The position numbers and the translations under genes were made by a program. From Actinomycetes bacterium (GTDB lineage: Bacteria; Actinomycetota; Acidimicrobiia; Acidimicrobiales; RAAP-2): a stretch of 32,213 nucleotides of DNA. This document shows, in pieces, positions 32,147 to 32,213 of the stretch. Under the pieces are notes generated by a model that made no database searches, was not told the origin of the DNA, and saw only the letters and a list, made by a program, of their open reading frames with translations. The DNA is taken from contig JAJYGN010000094.1 of NCBI GenBank assembly GCA_021790675.1, positions 1 to 32,213 on the forward strand. The letters are read 5' to 3'. The stretch's first letter is position 1; each line of letters begins with the position of its first letter.

Positions 32147-32212
32147 CTAGTGAAGTCCAAGCAGCTTGAACACGAGGAACGCCGGCCAGAACAGTGCCTT
32201 GACGATCGCCAC
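32147..32212 (-). CDS. C-terminal end of a small membrane protein (partial)
   Basis: On the minus strand an open frame enters from the right edge and ends at a TAG (32149-32147), encoding VAIVKALFWPAFLVFKLLGLH. The hydrophobic FWPAFLVFKLL pattern resembles the end of small actinobacterial membrane proteins. The start lies beyond the window. It is convergent with the carboxypeptidase gene. Only 21 residues are visible, so the call is tentative. Confidence 0.45.
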   Translation of the reverse strand: MAIVKALFWPAFLVFKLLGLH

Positions 32213-32213
32213 C

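Noticed and set aside
1..32213. tRNA, rRNA or other classical RNA genes
   Set aside because: No cloverleaf with a GTTCGA-type T-loop in proper context or rRNA-like segment was recognised on either strand by eye.

Overview
This 32.2 kb window comes from a GC-rich (about 65-70 %) actinobacterial chromosome. The best guess for the lineage is an Acidimicrobiia-like organism. That rests on inference from the GTG starts, leaderless promoters, Thr/Pro-rich linkers of extracytoplasmic proteins and the mix of gene families; no marker gene is present. No rRNA, tRNA or CRISPR array was seen.

Layout. (1) 1-3496 is a mobile segment: a frameshifted IS5-type transposase, a SAM methyltransferase and a TnpB nuclease, enclosed by a perfect 15-bp inverted repeat (3-17 / 3482-3496). 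(2) 3533-6759 holds a GT1-type glycosyltransferase and a D-2-hydroxyacid dehydrogenase, convergent with a glycerate 2-kinase. (3) 6801-10436 (minus) encodes a GT4 glycosyltransferase, a six-hairpin-type protein and a GH130 enzyme joined by ATGA overlaps, preceded by a small membrane protein. (4) 10490-13872 holds a Rieske oxygenase with a 3' frameshift and PEP synthase. (5) 13968-18426 holds a VapBC-type toxin-antitoxin pair, a thioesterase, an aldehyde dehydrogenase of succinate-semialdehyde type and a HipBA pair; both toxin-antitoxin loci have dyad operators on their promoters. (6) 18496-20628 is a large secreted repeat protein.

(7) The most interesting part is 20994-25129. A three-cysteine HTH regulator of the SufR-like (COG2345) type, a 12-TM NnrS/heme-copper-oxidase-like membrane protein, a DUF2249/DUF59/DUF488 operon and a hemerythrin-DUF2249 fusion share one 16-bp palindromic operator, related to TCTAGTTACAACTAGA, in front of all three promoter regions. 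Two of these leaders also carry a 12-bp perfect GC palindrome at nearly the same place. I infer a self-contained, autoregulated nitric-oxide or redox-stress regulon.

(8) 25166-32213 holds a CopD-like membrane protein, a lower-GC insert with an APC permease and an acetamidase/formamidase, a sulfatase/phosphonate-monoester-hydrolase-like enzyme, a divergent pair of peptidoglycan enzymes (L,D-transpeptidase and D,D-carboxypeptidase) and the end of a small membrane protein at the right edge.
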